In this document: positions 1-4,976 of the stretch, in pieces
Position numbering within the stretch: the first letter of the stretch is position 1
Layout of the letters: each line of letters opens with the position of its first letter
Origin: Desulfovibrionaceae bacterium UBA6814
GTDB lineage: Bacteria > Desulfobacterota > Desulfovibrionia > Desulfovibrionales > Desulfovibrionaceae
Direction of reading: 5' to 3'
Length of the DNA: 7,335 nucleotides
NCBI GenBank assembly: GCA_002452635.1
Contig: DKEU01000259.1
Location: 1 to 7,335, forward strand
Notes under the pieces: generated by a model
The model's database searches: none
What the model was told of the DNA's origin: nothing
What the model saw: only the letters and a program-made list of their open reading frames with translations
Position numbers and translations under genes: made by a program

Positions 1-12
1 TTTTTCTGGCGG

Positions 13-37
13 AAAAAAGGGGGTTCCCTCTCCCCCC
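13..37 (-). terminator. Candidate intrinsic terminator, distal
   Basis: Read on the minus strand, a run of five G (37-33) is followed by a 9-base loop and five C (23-19), then six T (18-13). This is the form of a Rho-independent terminator downstream of the siroheme decarboxylase gene. A second inverted pair follows directly: TTTTTC (1-6) can fold against GAAAAA (12-17). It could be a second termination site or belong to a dispersed G/C-tract hairpin. The all-G:C stem is short and alternative registers exist. Confidence 0.45.
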
Positions 38-58
38 AGACCCCCCTCGCCCTCCCCC

Positions 59-85
59 AAAAACCGCTGTCGATTGGGGGAGCGG
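59..85 (-). terminator. Candidate intrinsic terminator, proximal
   Basis: On the minus strand, 7 bases after the stop codon at 93-95, CCGCT (85-81) can pair with AGCGG (68-64), and TTTTT (63-59) follows. The stem is only 5 bp with a 12-base loop. A competing 7-bp hairpin, CTCCCCC (82-76) with GGGGGAG (58-52), overlaps it. Position right after a gene plus the T-run supports termination, but the modest stem keeps confidence moderate. Confidence 0.4.
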
Positions 86-92
86 CAGGGGG

Positions 93-569
93 TTAGAAGT
101 ATTTCATGCTGGTTTTTTTCAACTCTTTGACGCTTTGCAGGATGTCGTACTCGTCCAACCCGGTCAGGGCGGCCAGCTCGGCCACCGTGCGGCCGCAGGC
201 CTCCGGGTCCTGGCCGTGGATCATGGTGTACACGTTGAACGGCCAGTCCAGGCAGTTGCTCCGCACATAGCAGTGGGAAATCTCCGGCCGCGCGGCGAAC
301 AGCTCGCCCACCTCGTCCACCCGGTCCTCCTCCACGTACCAGGCCACCATGGCGTTGTGCCCGTACCCCGCCTTCTGGTGCCGCAGGGTGGCCCCGAAAC
401 GCCGGATGGCCCCGGACGCCTTGAGCTCCCGGAGAAGCGAGAGGACTTCGTCCTCCGTTGCCCCGCAGGCCGCGGCGATGTCCGCGAACGGGGTGGCCGT
501 GTCCGGCAGGTTGCCCTGCACCATGCCCAGTATGGCCCGCTCCCGGGCCGTGAATTCGCGCTTGGCCAT
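93..569 (-). CDS. ahbB: Siroheme decarboxylase subunit, Lrp/AsnC-like (probably AhbB)
   Basis: A 158-aa cytoplasmic protein with an N-terminal winged-helix region (about residues 5-60) and a C-terminal Lrp/AsnC-type ligand domain (about 68-150). The segment RRFGATLRHQKAGYGHNAMV (56-75), HCYVRSN (99-105), the WPFNVYTMIH stretch (109-118) and the KKTSMKYF terminus match the AhbA/AhbB/NirD-type siroheme decarboxylases rather than DNA-binding Lrp regulators. These enzymes remove two acetate carboxyls from siroheme to give didecarboxysiroheme, the first committed step of the alternative heme pathway. H64, H71, H99 and H118 are candidate functional histidines. The NAMVAW/KKTSM type resembles the beta subunit as I remember it; the alpha/beta assignment is less sure than the family. 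The ATG at 569 is chosen because AAGGAG lies about 12 bases upstream and the protein then begins at the winged helix; the frame is open to 668, but that extension looks non-coding. The partner subunit and heme radical-SAM genes are not in the window. Confidence 0.85.
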   Translation of the reverse strand: MAKREFTARERAILGMVQGNLPDTATPFADIAAACGATEDEVLSLLRELKASGAIRRFGATLRHQKAGYGHNAMVAWYVEEDRVDEVGELFAARPEISHCYVRSNCLDWPFNVYTMIHGQDPEACGRTVAELAALTGLDEYDILQSVKELKKTSMKYF

Positions 570-600
570 GCTCGATGCACTCTCCTTGCAAAGAATTCCC

Positions 601-652
601 GGTGTACCCGAGCCCGTGCCGGGTTGCAACCGGACCCACGGCGCGGTATCAG
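601..652. promoter_or_regulatory. Possible divergent promoters sharing a palindromic -35
   Basis: The intergenic region holds a perfect 10-bp palindrome, GGTTGCAACC (622-631). Its core TTGCAA (624-629) reads the same on both strands and resembles a sigma-70 -35 box. On the plus strand, a 17-base spacer leads to TATCAG (647-652), a possible -10 for gpsA. On the minus strand, a 17-base spacer leads to TACACC (606-601), a possible -10 for the siroheme decarboxylase gene. The boxes match the consensus only partly (4/6 and 3/6 at the -10). The palindrome could instead be an operator. This is inference from spacing and symmetry. Confidence 0.25.
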
Positions 653-694
653 GAAGACCGGCCAACACGGCCGGACAACGACCCGGAGGAACCT

Positions 695-1690
695 ATGAAA
701 GTCGCGGTTATCGGCGGCGGAGCCTGGGGCACCACCCTGGCCAACGTCCTGGCCAAGAAGGGCCTGCCCACCTCCCTGTGGGTGCGCGAGATGGAAGTGG
801 TGGCCAAGATCAACGCCACCCGGGAAAACGAGTGGTACCTGCCCGGCGTGAAGCTGCACGACGCCCTGGAAGTCACCGGCGACATGGCCCAGACCGCAGC
901 CTCGGCCGACGTGCTGCTCTTCGCCACCCCCTCCCAGTTCTACCGCTCCGTGCTCGGCCAGTTCAGGCCGCTCCTGCCCAAGAAGCCCGTGTGCGTCTGC
1001 GCCAACAAGGGCATCGAGCTGGACACCCTCATGACCATGTCCCAGATCACCGAGGACGTGCTCGGCCCCCTCAAGCCGCGCTTCGCCATGCTCTCCGGCC
1101 CCACCTTCGCCTTCGAGGTCAGCCGCGAGATGCCCACCGCCATCGTGCTGGGCTGCGCGGACAAGAAGCTGGCCAAGGAACTGCAGTCCGCCTTCTCCAC
1201 CGACTACCTGCGGGTCTACACCAACCCCGACTTCCGCGGCGTGGAGCTGGGCGGGGCCTTCAAGAACATCATCGCCATCGCCGCGGGCGTGGCCGACGGC
1301 CTGGGCTTCGGGTCCAACGCCCGCGCCGCGCTCATCACCCGCGGCCTGGCCGAGATGGGCCGCCTGGGCAAGGCCATGGGCGCGCAGCCCGCCACCCTCA
1401 CCGGCCTGTCCGGCATGGGCGACCTGGTGCTCACCTGCACCGGCGAGCTCTCCCGCAACCGCACCGTGGGCCTCAAGCTGGGCCAGGGCCACAAGCTCAT
1501 GGACATCCTAAGGGACATGCGCGCCGTGGCCGAAGGCGTGAAGACCACCGAGGCGGTCCACGCCCTGGGCCGCAAACTCGACGTGGAAATCCCCATCACC
1601 GACCAGGTCTACCAGGTCCTCTACAAGGACAAGGACCCCAAGCAGGCCGTAAAGGAGTTGATGGGACGGGATTTGAAGGGCGAGATGTAG
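695..1690 (+). CDS. gpsA: Glycerol-3-phosphate dehydrogenase [NAD(P)+]
   Basis: A 331-aa soluble enzyme that reduces dihydroxyacetone phosphate to sn-glycerol-3-phosphate, the backbone precursor of phospholipids. The N-terminal Rossmann domain starts with the dinucleotide motif GGGAWG (7-12). Further family marks are NKGIE (104-108), SGPTFA (134-139), the block GVELGGAFKNIIAIAAG (182-198) with the catalytic lysine expected at K190, LSGMGDL (238-244) and CTGELSRNR (248-256). Length and motif order are those of an intact bacterial GpsA. The ATG at 695 is preceded by GGAGGA ending 4-5 bases upstream and places the Rossmann motif at the N-terminus; the open frame back to 575 is not needed. It is divergent from the siroheme decarboxylase gene and ends before a strong hairpin terminator, so it is probably transcribed alone. 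Confidence 0.97.
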   Translation: MKVAVIGGGAWGTTLANVLAKKGLPTSLWVREMEVVAKINATRENEWYLPGVKLHDALEVTGDMAQTAASADVLLFATPSQFYRSVLGQFRPLLPKKPVCVCANKGIELDTLMTMSQITEDVLGPLKPRFAMLSGPTFAFEVSREMPTAIVLGCADKKLAKELQSAFSTDYLRVYTNPDFRGVELGGAFKNIIAIAAGVADGLGFGSNARAALITRGLAEMGRLGKAMGAQPATLTGLSGMGDLVLTCTGELSRNRTVGLKLGQGHKLMDILRDMRAVAEGVKTTEAVHALGRKLDVEIPITDQVYQVLYKDKDPKQAVKELMGRDLKGEM

Positions 1691-1710
1691 GCCCGGCTGA
1701 ACCAAAACAA

Positions 1711-1742
1711 AACGGCCCGGGACGCTCGCGCCCCGGGCCGTT
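1711..1742. terminator. Bidirectional intrinsic terminator between gpsA and yjbQ
   Basis: An 11-bp perfect stem (AACGGCCCGGG at 1711-1721 with its complement at 1732-1742) encloses a 10-base loop. On the plus strand it is followed by CCTTTT, 20 bases after the gpsA stop. On the minus strand it is followed by a GTTTTGGT-type T-rich tail, 15 bases past the yjbQ stop. Its position between two converging genes and the T-rich flanks on both sides suggest that it terminates both transcripts. Confidence 0.85.
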
Positions 1743-1756
1743 CCTTTTGCGCCTGA

Positions 1757-2155
1757 CTATCTGGAAGCCAAGAATGTGGCCCAGACCTGGCGACTTCTCG
1801 GCCCATCCCATTCGCAGAAGAACACACCCTGCCACGTCCCGAGCTGCACCCGGCCGCCGGCCACGATGAGGGTCAGTCCCGGGCCCATGAGGCTCGACTT
1901 GATGTGCGCGTCGGAGTTGCCCTCGGCGTGGCGGTAGTCGCCGCGTTGGGGCACCAGGGCGTTCATGTTCACCACGATGTCCCGCACCACGTCCGGGTCC
2001 GCGGCCTCGTTCACGGTGAGCGCGCCCGTGGTGTGCGGGCACCACAAATACAGCAAACCGTCACCCCACCCCTTGTCCGCCACCAGCCCCTGCACCGCGG
2101 ACGTCAGGTTCACCATCTCCTCCCGGCGGGAGGTAGTTAGAAGAAGCTTATCCAT
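1757..2155 (-). CDS. yjbQ: YjbQ / UPF0047 family protein
   Basis: A 132-aa cytoplasmic protein covering the whole UPF0047 (YjbQ) domain, the usual family length. Diagnostic segments are HTTGALTVNE (41-50), NEAADPDV (49-56), the GDYRHAEGNSDAHIKSSLMG block (72-91), GTWQ (106-109) and FCEWDGPRSR (113-122). Conserved H41, H76, H84 and E115 are in keeping with the metal-site histidines of this fold. The family is often annotated 'secondary thiamine-phosphate synthase' because some members show weak activity of that kind; the physiological role is unsettled, so no function is assigned here. The ATG at 2155 gives the typical MDxLxxxTSRREEM start, but no good Shine-Dalgarno sequence precedes it. The stop codon of the upstream AT-rich gene lies 8 bases before it, so translation may depend on coupling. 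It ends at the shared terminator at 1711-1742. Confidence 0.93.
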   Translation of the reverse strand: MDKLLLTTSRREEMVNLTSAVQGLVADKGWGDGLLYLWCPHTTGALTVNEAADPDVVRDIVVNMNALVPQRGDYRHAEGNSDAHIKSSLMGPGLTLIVAGGRVQLGTWQGVFFCEWDGPRSRQVWATFLASR

Positions 2156-2163
2156 TTTCTAAA

Positions 2164-2703
2164 TCATTCTGGCCTTGCTGTACGACGGGCCAGCCACTTA
2201 AAATTTGCTGGCATATTATTCATATCGCACACTACTGGCTTTAAATTTAATGATTTAAATTTTGCAACACTCATCGCTCGCAAATCCGCCAAAATTTTAG
2301 ATGGACTAAATGGACTTCTTATAGCAGAACAATTCTGAAAAAATAAAATTATTTTTATTTTTGATTTCGCATTAAATGCAGTATTAGTAACCTTCTTTAG
2401 ACTTTCATCATTACAAAACTTAGCAGCCCACATGCCCACTAGTGTATCATAAACTTTCTTTCGTGATTCTTCAATCAACTCTCCAGTTACTATCCTTTTT
2501 TTATTCTCAATTTCATGGCAGGTGAAGTCTTTAACTTCTAAAAAATTTACATTATTATTTTCATCAATAAAAATAATATCAACAGCCTTTGGATCGCCAT
2601 TTTTAATAAATGTTTTCCTGTAAAATGCTGTATCATCATATTTTACTGCAACCCACCCCTTCGGAAACAAAAACTCCAATTTTTTTTCTTTTACTGATTG
2701 CAT
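2164..2703 (-). CDS. Small putative PD-(D/E)XK-type nuclease paired with ATPase
   Basis: A 179-aa soluble protein that I do not recognise as a named family. The segment AVDIIFIDENNNVNFLEVKDF spans residues 40-60. It has the hallmarks of a PD-(D/E)XK nuclease core: D42 on a hydrophobic beta strand, a turn, then E56-V-K58 on the next strand. A helix rich in E, K and D (75-88, containing EESRKKVYD) follows, then a hydrophobic strand (IKIILFF, 116-122), as expected for this fold. No signal peptide or membrane segment is seen. The ATG at 2703 has GAGGGA 5 bases upstream, inside the end of the ATPase gene, and starts 2 bases past its stop, indicating one operon and probable translational coupling. 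The body is AT-rich with A/T-ending codons, unlike the surrounding genes. The last codons (ARRTARPE) are GC-rich and appear to be read from flanking chromosomal DNA. Nuclease activity is a motif-based inference; another PD-(D/E)XK-fold role is possible. Confidence 0.75.
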   Translation of the reverse strand: MQSVKEKKLEFLFPKGWVAVKYDDTAFYRKTFIKNGDPKAVDIIFIDENNNVNFLEVKDFTCHEIENKKRIVTGELIEESRKKVYDTLVGMWAAKFCNDESLKKVTNTAFNAKSKIKIILFFQNCSAIRSPFSPSKILADLRAMSVAKFKSLNLKPVVCDMNNMPANFKWLARRTARPE

Positions 2704-2705
2704 CG

Positions 2706-3752
2706 CTATCCCTCTAGTGGCAACGAAAGATAACGATCGCTTTGTCCAACTTCTTCTTCAAGTGCAACAATTTTTGGCAGATTATCTATATCACTATCTT
2801 GATGTATCTTCACTAACCCATCATCATCATCGATTACCAATGCTGAAAATAATCTTTGCAATGAATACTCGTTAGACAATATGTGCAACTCTCTCATAAG
2901 AAACAAACTATGTGTTGCAATAATCACTTGGATATTATTAGCAACAAGAGTACAAATTGCTTCCGCGACTTGTTTTAATAATTTTGGGTTCAAATTAGCT
3001 TCTGGCTCATCCCAAAGCAATATACCATTCTTAACAAGAGACCCATTTCTTAATAAATATGAGAGCATCCCTACTTTATTAAATCCTTCAGCAAGAAGCG
3101 TTACTTCTAATAAACCTTTTCCTTCGGAAGAAAAATAAAATCTATTATTTTTCTCTAAACATACTTTCCCTTTCATGATGTTTTCGATAGGATTCAAAAT
3201 ACTTGCAATTTTCCTCATCCTAGGCCCTTTTAACGGCCTAACATCCAGATTTTTACATAAATCATAATAGGTATCATCAAATTCTAACTCGCGATTCTCA
3301 ATTGCAGCAGCAAACCCCGGGTAAATAGTTAGCACCTCTTTAGGGGGAATAAATAGCGTTTCTTTCGGAGGCGTTCTAACACTTATTCCATCCAGCTTAA
3401 CCTTTCTCGTACTCCCCGTTGAAAATGAAAATGCTATATGTATACCTGGCCTTCTGCCAAAAAAAGCTTCAACCTCACAATGACTCTTACCCCACACTCT
3501 TGTAGCCAATCTCCCCAGATTATCCGGGCGAAATACTTTTACTAACTTTTCTGCGATATATCTTTCAATAGTTTCTTTTGTCATAGGCCGTTTGCTAGTT
3601 TCTGCAACGCTATTACATATTGTATAACAAAGTTTTAATAAGTGGCTTTTCCCCGATGCATTTTCACCAACAATCACATTAAGACCGCGAGAGAGGCGTA
3701 TCTCAGCCTCTCGAAATACCGTAAAATTATTTATAAATAATCTTGTTAGCAT
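2706..3752 (-). CDS. ABC/OLD-like AAA ATPase of two-gene defence-type cassette
   Basis: A 348-aa cytoplasmic ATPase of the SMC/RecF/OLD-like class. It begins with the typical LFINNFTVFREAEI strand pair, then Walker A GENASGKS (29-36). A middle region (about 85-215) contains the FIPPKEVLTIYPGF segment common in these ATPases. AEGFNKVGMLSYLL (221-234) sits in the signature position, Walker B plus D-loop is ILLWDEPEANLNP (244-256), and the H-loop is ATHS (279-282). The C-terminus carries EVGQSDRYL (334-342). It lacks the long coiled coil of Rad50/SMC and the C-terminal TOPRIM nuclease of OLD/GajA, so the effector is probably the adjacent small nuclease-like protein. ATG 3752 is chosen because GGGGAG lies 4 bases upstream and the protein then starts at the first strand. 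An in-frame ATG at 3764 and the TTG at 3806 lack a ribosome site. AT-rich codon use marks it as foreign. By analogy with ATPase/nuclease pairs such as PtuA/PtuB, an antiphage role is plausible but unproven. Confidence 0.88.
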   Translation of the reverse strand: MLTRLFINNFTVFREAEIRLSRGLNVIVGENASGKSHLLKLCYTICNSVAETSKRPMTKETIERYIAEKLVKVFRPDNLGRLATRVWGKSHCEVEAFFGRRPGIHIAFSFSTGSTRKVKLDGISVRTPPKETLFIPPKEVLTIYPGFAAAIENRELEFDDTYYDLCKNLDVRPLKGPRMRKIASILNPIENIMKGKVCLEKNNRFYFSSEGKGLLEVTLLAEGFNKVGMLSYLLRNGSLVKNGILLWDEPEANLNPKLLKQVAEAICTLVANNIQVIIATHSLFLMRELHILSNEYSLQRLFSALVIDDDDGLVKIHQDSDIDNLPKIVALEEEVGQSDRYLSLPLEG

Positions 3753-3776
3753 CACACTCCCCATTGGATGGAAAAA

Positions 3777-3806
3777 TGCAAAAACGCAATTACTTTTTGC
3801 TGTCAA
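3777..3806 (-). promoter_or_regulatory. Possible promoter of the ATPase/nuclease cassette
   Basis: On the minus strand a perfect TTGACA (3806-3801) lies 48 bases upstream of the chosen ATPase start. An 18-base spacer leads to TTTGCA (3782-3777), a poor -10. A second TTGACA lies at 3862-3857, and AT-rich TATA-like sequence sits between them (about 3813-3834) without ideal spacing. The exact -10 is uncertain. Confidence 0.25.
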
Positions 3807-3815
3807 CCAACCTAT

Positions 3816-4031
3816 TTATATAAATATAAATATTTTTTGCCACGCCCTGCGCGAAGTGTCAAATGAATTCACCCACTCCTCACACGACTTCTCCATACCC
3901 ACGATAAAGACCGGGTTGTGGACGGTGGGTTGAATGCCACCGGCGAAGGGCTGGATCTCTACGGTGGAAATAGGAGTTTCTAACCTCAACCTATCACAGC
4001 TCCAATGTTTTTTTAAGCATGCACCGCAGAG
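3816..4031 (-). pseudogene. Remnant related to the C-terminal end of CbiET/CbiT
   Basis: No intact gene occupies 3816-4081. A minus-strand frame is open from 4031 (after a TAA at 4034-4032) to a TAA at 3818-3816 and has no start before the ATG at 3896. Its middle part reads PISTVEIQPFAGGIQ then PTVHNPVFIVG. This aligns without gaps to the C-terminus of the CbiET encoded at 4977-6188 (VATAESRPLADDIHL then AAHNPVFIVG), with about 13 of 25 residues identical. At DNA level 3898-3921 matches 5002-5025 at 23 of 24 bases, and similarity continues more weakly to about 3972. After HNPVFIVG the frame diverges (MEKSCEEWVNSFD...) and runs into the AT-rich block. The best reading is the decayed 3' end of a second cbiT/cbiET-like gene, or an old partial duplication. 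A short expressed peptide from 3896 cannot be excluded. The stretch 4032-4081 shows nothing beyond a weak hairpin. Confidence 0.5.
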
Positions 4032-4057
4032 TTACCAGTATCGACTCATGGTAGACT

Positions 4058-4076
4058 AAGCGGCCCCCGGAGGACC
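4058..4076 (-). terminator. Weak hairpin after the cobalamin operon
   Basis: Shortly after the stop codon at 4084-4082, the minus strand reads GGTCC, TCCGG, GGGCC. The outer arms can form a 5-bp stem with one G:T pair. No T-run follows, so this is at best a weak or Rho-assisted end for the operon. Confidence 0.2.
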
Positions 4077-4081
4077 ATTGC

Positions 4082-4960
4082 TTACGGCCTAGCCTGCTGG
4101 CACCGGTCGCAGGCGGACGCGGGGTCCTTGGCGTAGAGGGCGGCGGTCAGGGCCACGTCCGGCTCCAGGCGTACCGCGTCCTGGGCCAGGGCGTCCAGCC
4201 ATTGCGCCTCCAGCGCGTCCAGTTCGACCCCGTACACCAACGACCAGGGCCGGACCGCGCCGCCGGCATTGGCGCAGAACTGCTTGAGCTTGGCCATGCC
4301 GTAGCGGTCGAACAGGAACCGGCCGAAGCTGGCGGCCTCGGCGTAGGTGCGGTGGTGGCGGTCCGGGTCGCGGGTGAAGGGCACGCCCTTGTCGTTCTCG
4401 CCCATGCCCCAGGCCTCGTGGTCCGGCCCCAGTTCGGCCATGGGCAGGTACAGGCCCAGGCGGCGCAGGGCCAGGACCCAGGCGTCGGGCGAGATGCCGC
4501 AGGACGGGAAGGCCCGGGCGTTGCCCAGGCGCGCCTCGGCGGCCTCGCCCATCATGTTGCGCACCAGCTTGTCGCGGCTGGGGAAGAGCGCGCTGGTGAG
4601 CTTGTGGACCAGCATCTGGGGCGGCCCGTCCGCGGGCGCCACCAGGACCTCGCGCGTGGTGCGGCCGCCCTCCCGCGCAAAGCGGAACACCGACAGTTGC
4701 AGCCCCCGGCCCGGGGGGATGAGCACCACCCGGATCCTGCCCTGGTCCAGGCCGGGGTCGGCCTCCCAGAGGGCCAGGACCGTGTCGAACAGGTCCTGCA
4801 TGCGGGCGGCGCGTTCGGCCAGGCGCTCCGGAGGAATGCGGCCGGCTGGGTCGCTGACCGTGAGGTGCGCGGTCTGCACCTCGGCGGCATGGGCCGGGAG
4901 CAGCGCCGAAGCCAACAACGCCGGAACGAGAAGAACGGACCAGAAACCACGCCGGGACAT
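4082..4960 (-). CDS. Secreted gluzincin-like protein, catalytically degenerate
   Basis: A 292-aa protein with a clear Sec signal peptide: positive MSRR, a hydrophobic core (7-20) and an AHA cleavage site after residue 25, so the mature protein is probably periplasmic. The layout recalls peptidase-MA-like gluzincins: a beta-rich region with IRVVLIPP (76-83), then a position expected to hold HExxH, a glutamate about 20 residues later, and a helical C-terminal part with TYAEAASFGRFLFDRYG (205-221) and GVELDALEAQWLDAL (244-258). Here the zinc motif reads HKLTS (119-123), so the catalytic glutamate and second histidine are missing; E139 in MGEA is in the third-ligand position. The protein ends with CDRC (284-287), a possible metal or disulfide pair. 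AGGGAGG lies 6 bases before the ATG at 4960. It starts 16 bases after cbiET, so it is probably co-transcribed, but its role in cobalamin metabolism is unknown. The family assignment is from pattern memory and is tentative. Confidence 0.75.
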   Translation of the reverse strand: MSRRGFWSVLLVPALLASALLPAHAAEVQTAHLTVSDPAGRIPPERLAERAARMQDLFDTVLALWEADPGLDQGRIRVVLIPPGRGLQLSVFRFAREGGRTTREVLVAPADGPPQMLVHKLTSALFPSRDKLVRNMMGEAAEARLGNARAFPSCGISPDAWVLALRRLGLYLPMAELGPDHEAWGMGENDKGVPFTRDPDRHHRTYAEAASFGRFLFDRYGMAKLKQFCANAGGAVRPWSLVYGVELDALEAQWLDALAQDAVRLEPDVALTAALYAKDPASACDRCQQARP

Positions 4961-4976
4961 GGCGCGCCTCCCTGGG

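Noticed and set aside
349..1869. Plus-strand open frame spanning gpsA and beyond
   Set aside because: It is an alternative frame of gpsA with repetitive Arg/Pro/Gly/His composition and no motif; the gpsA frame explains the region.
2881..3138. Plus-strand 85-codon frame inside the AT-rich block
   Set aside because: It lies fully antisense to the ATPase gene, including its Walker B region, has no ribosome site, and resembles no family.
3753..3806. N-terminal extension of the ATPase from a TTG at 3806 or ATG at 3764
   Set aside because: The TTG is part of a TTGACA promoter-like box, neither start has a ribosome site, and the family fold begins at MLTRLFI, which has GGGGAG upstream.
2164..3840. 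Search for direct repeats, an integrase or transposase, or tRNA-end sequence bounding the AT-rich cassette
   Set aside because: I could not find matching repeats at the two composition breakpoints by eye, and no recombinase gene or tRNA is present in the window, so no mobile element is annotated.
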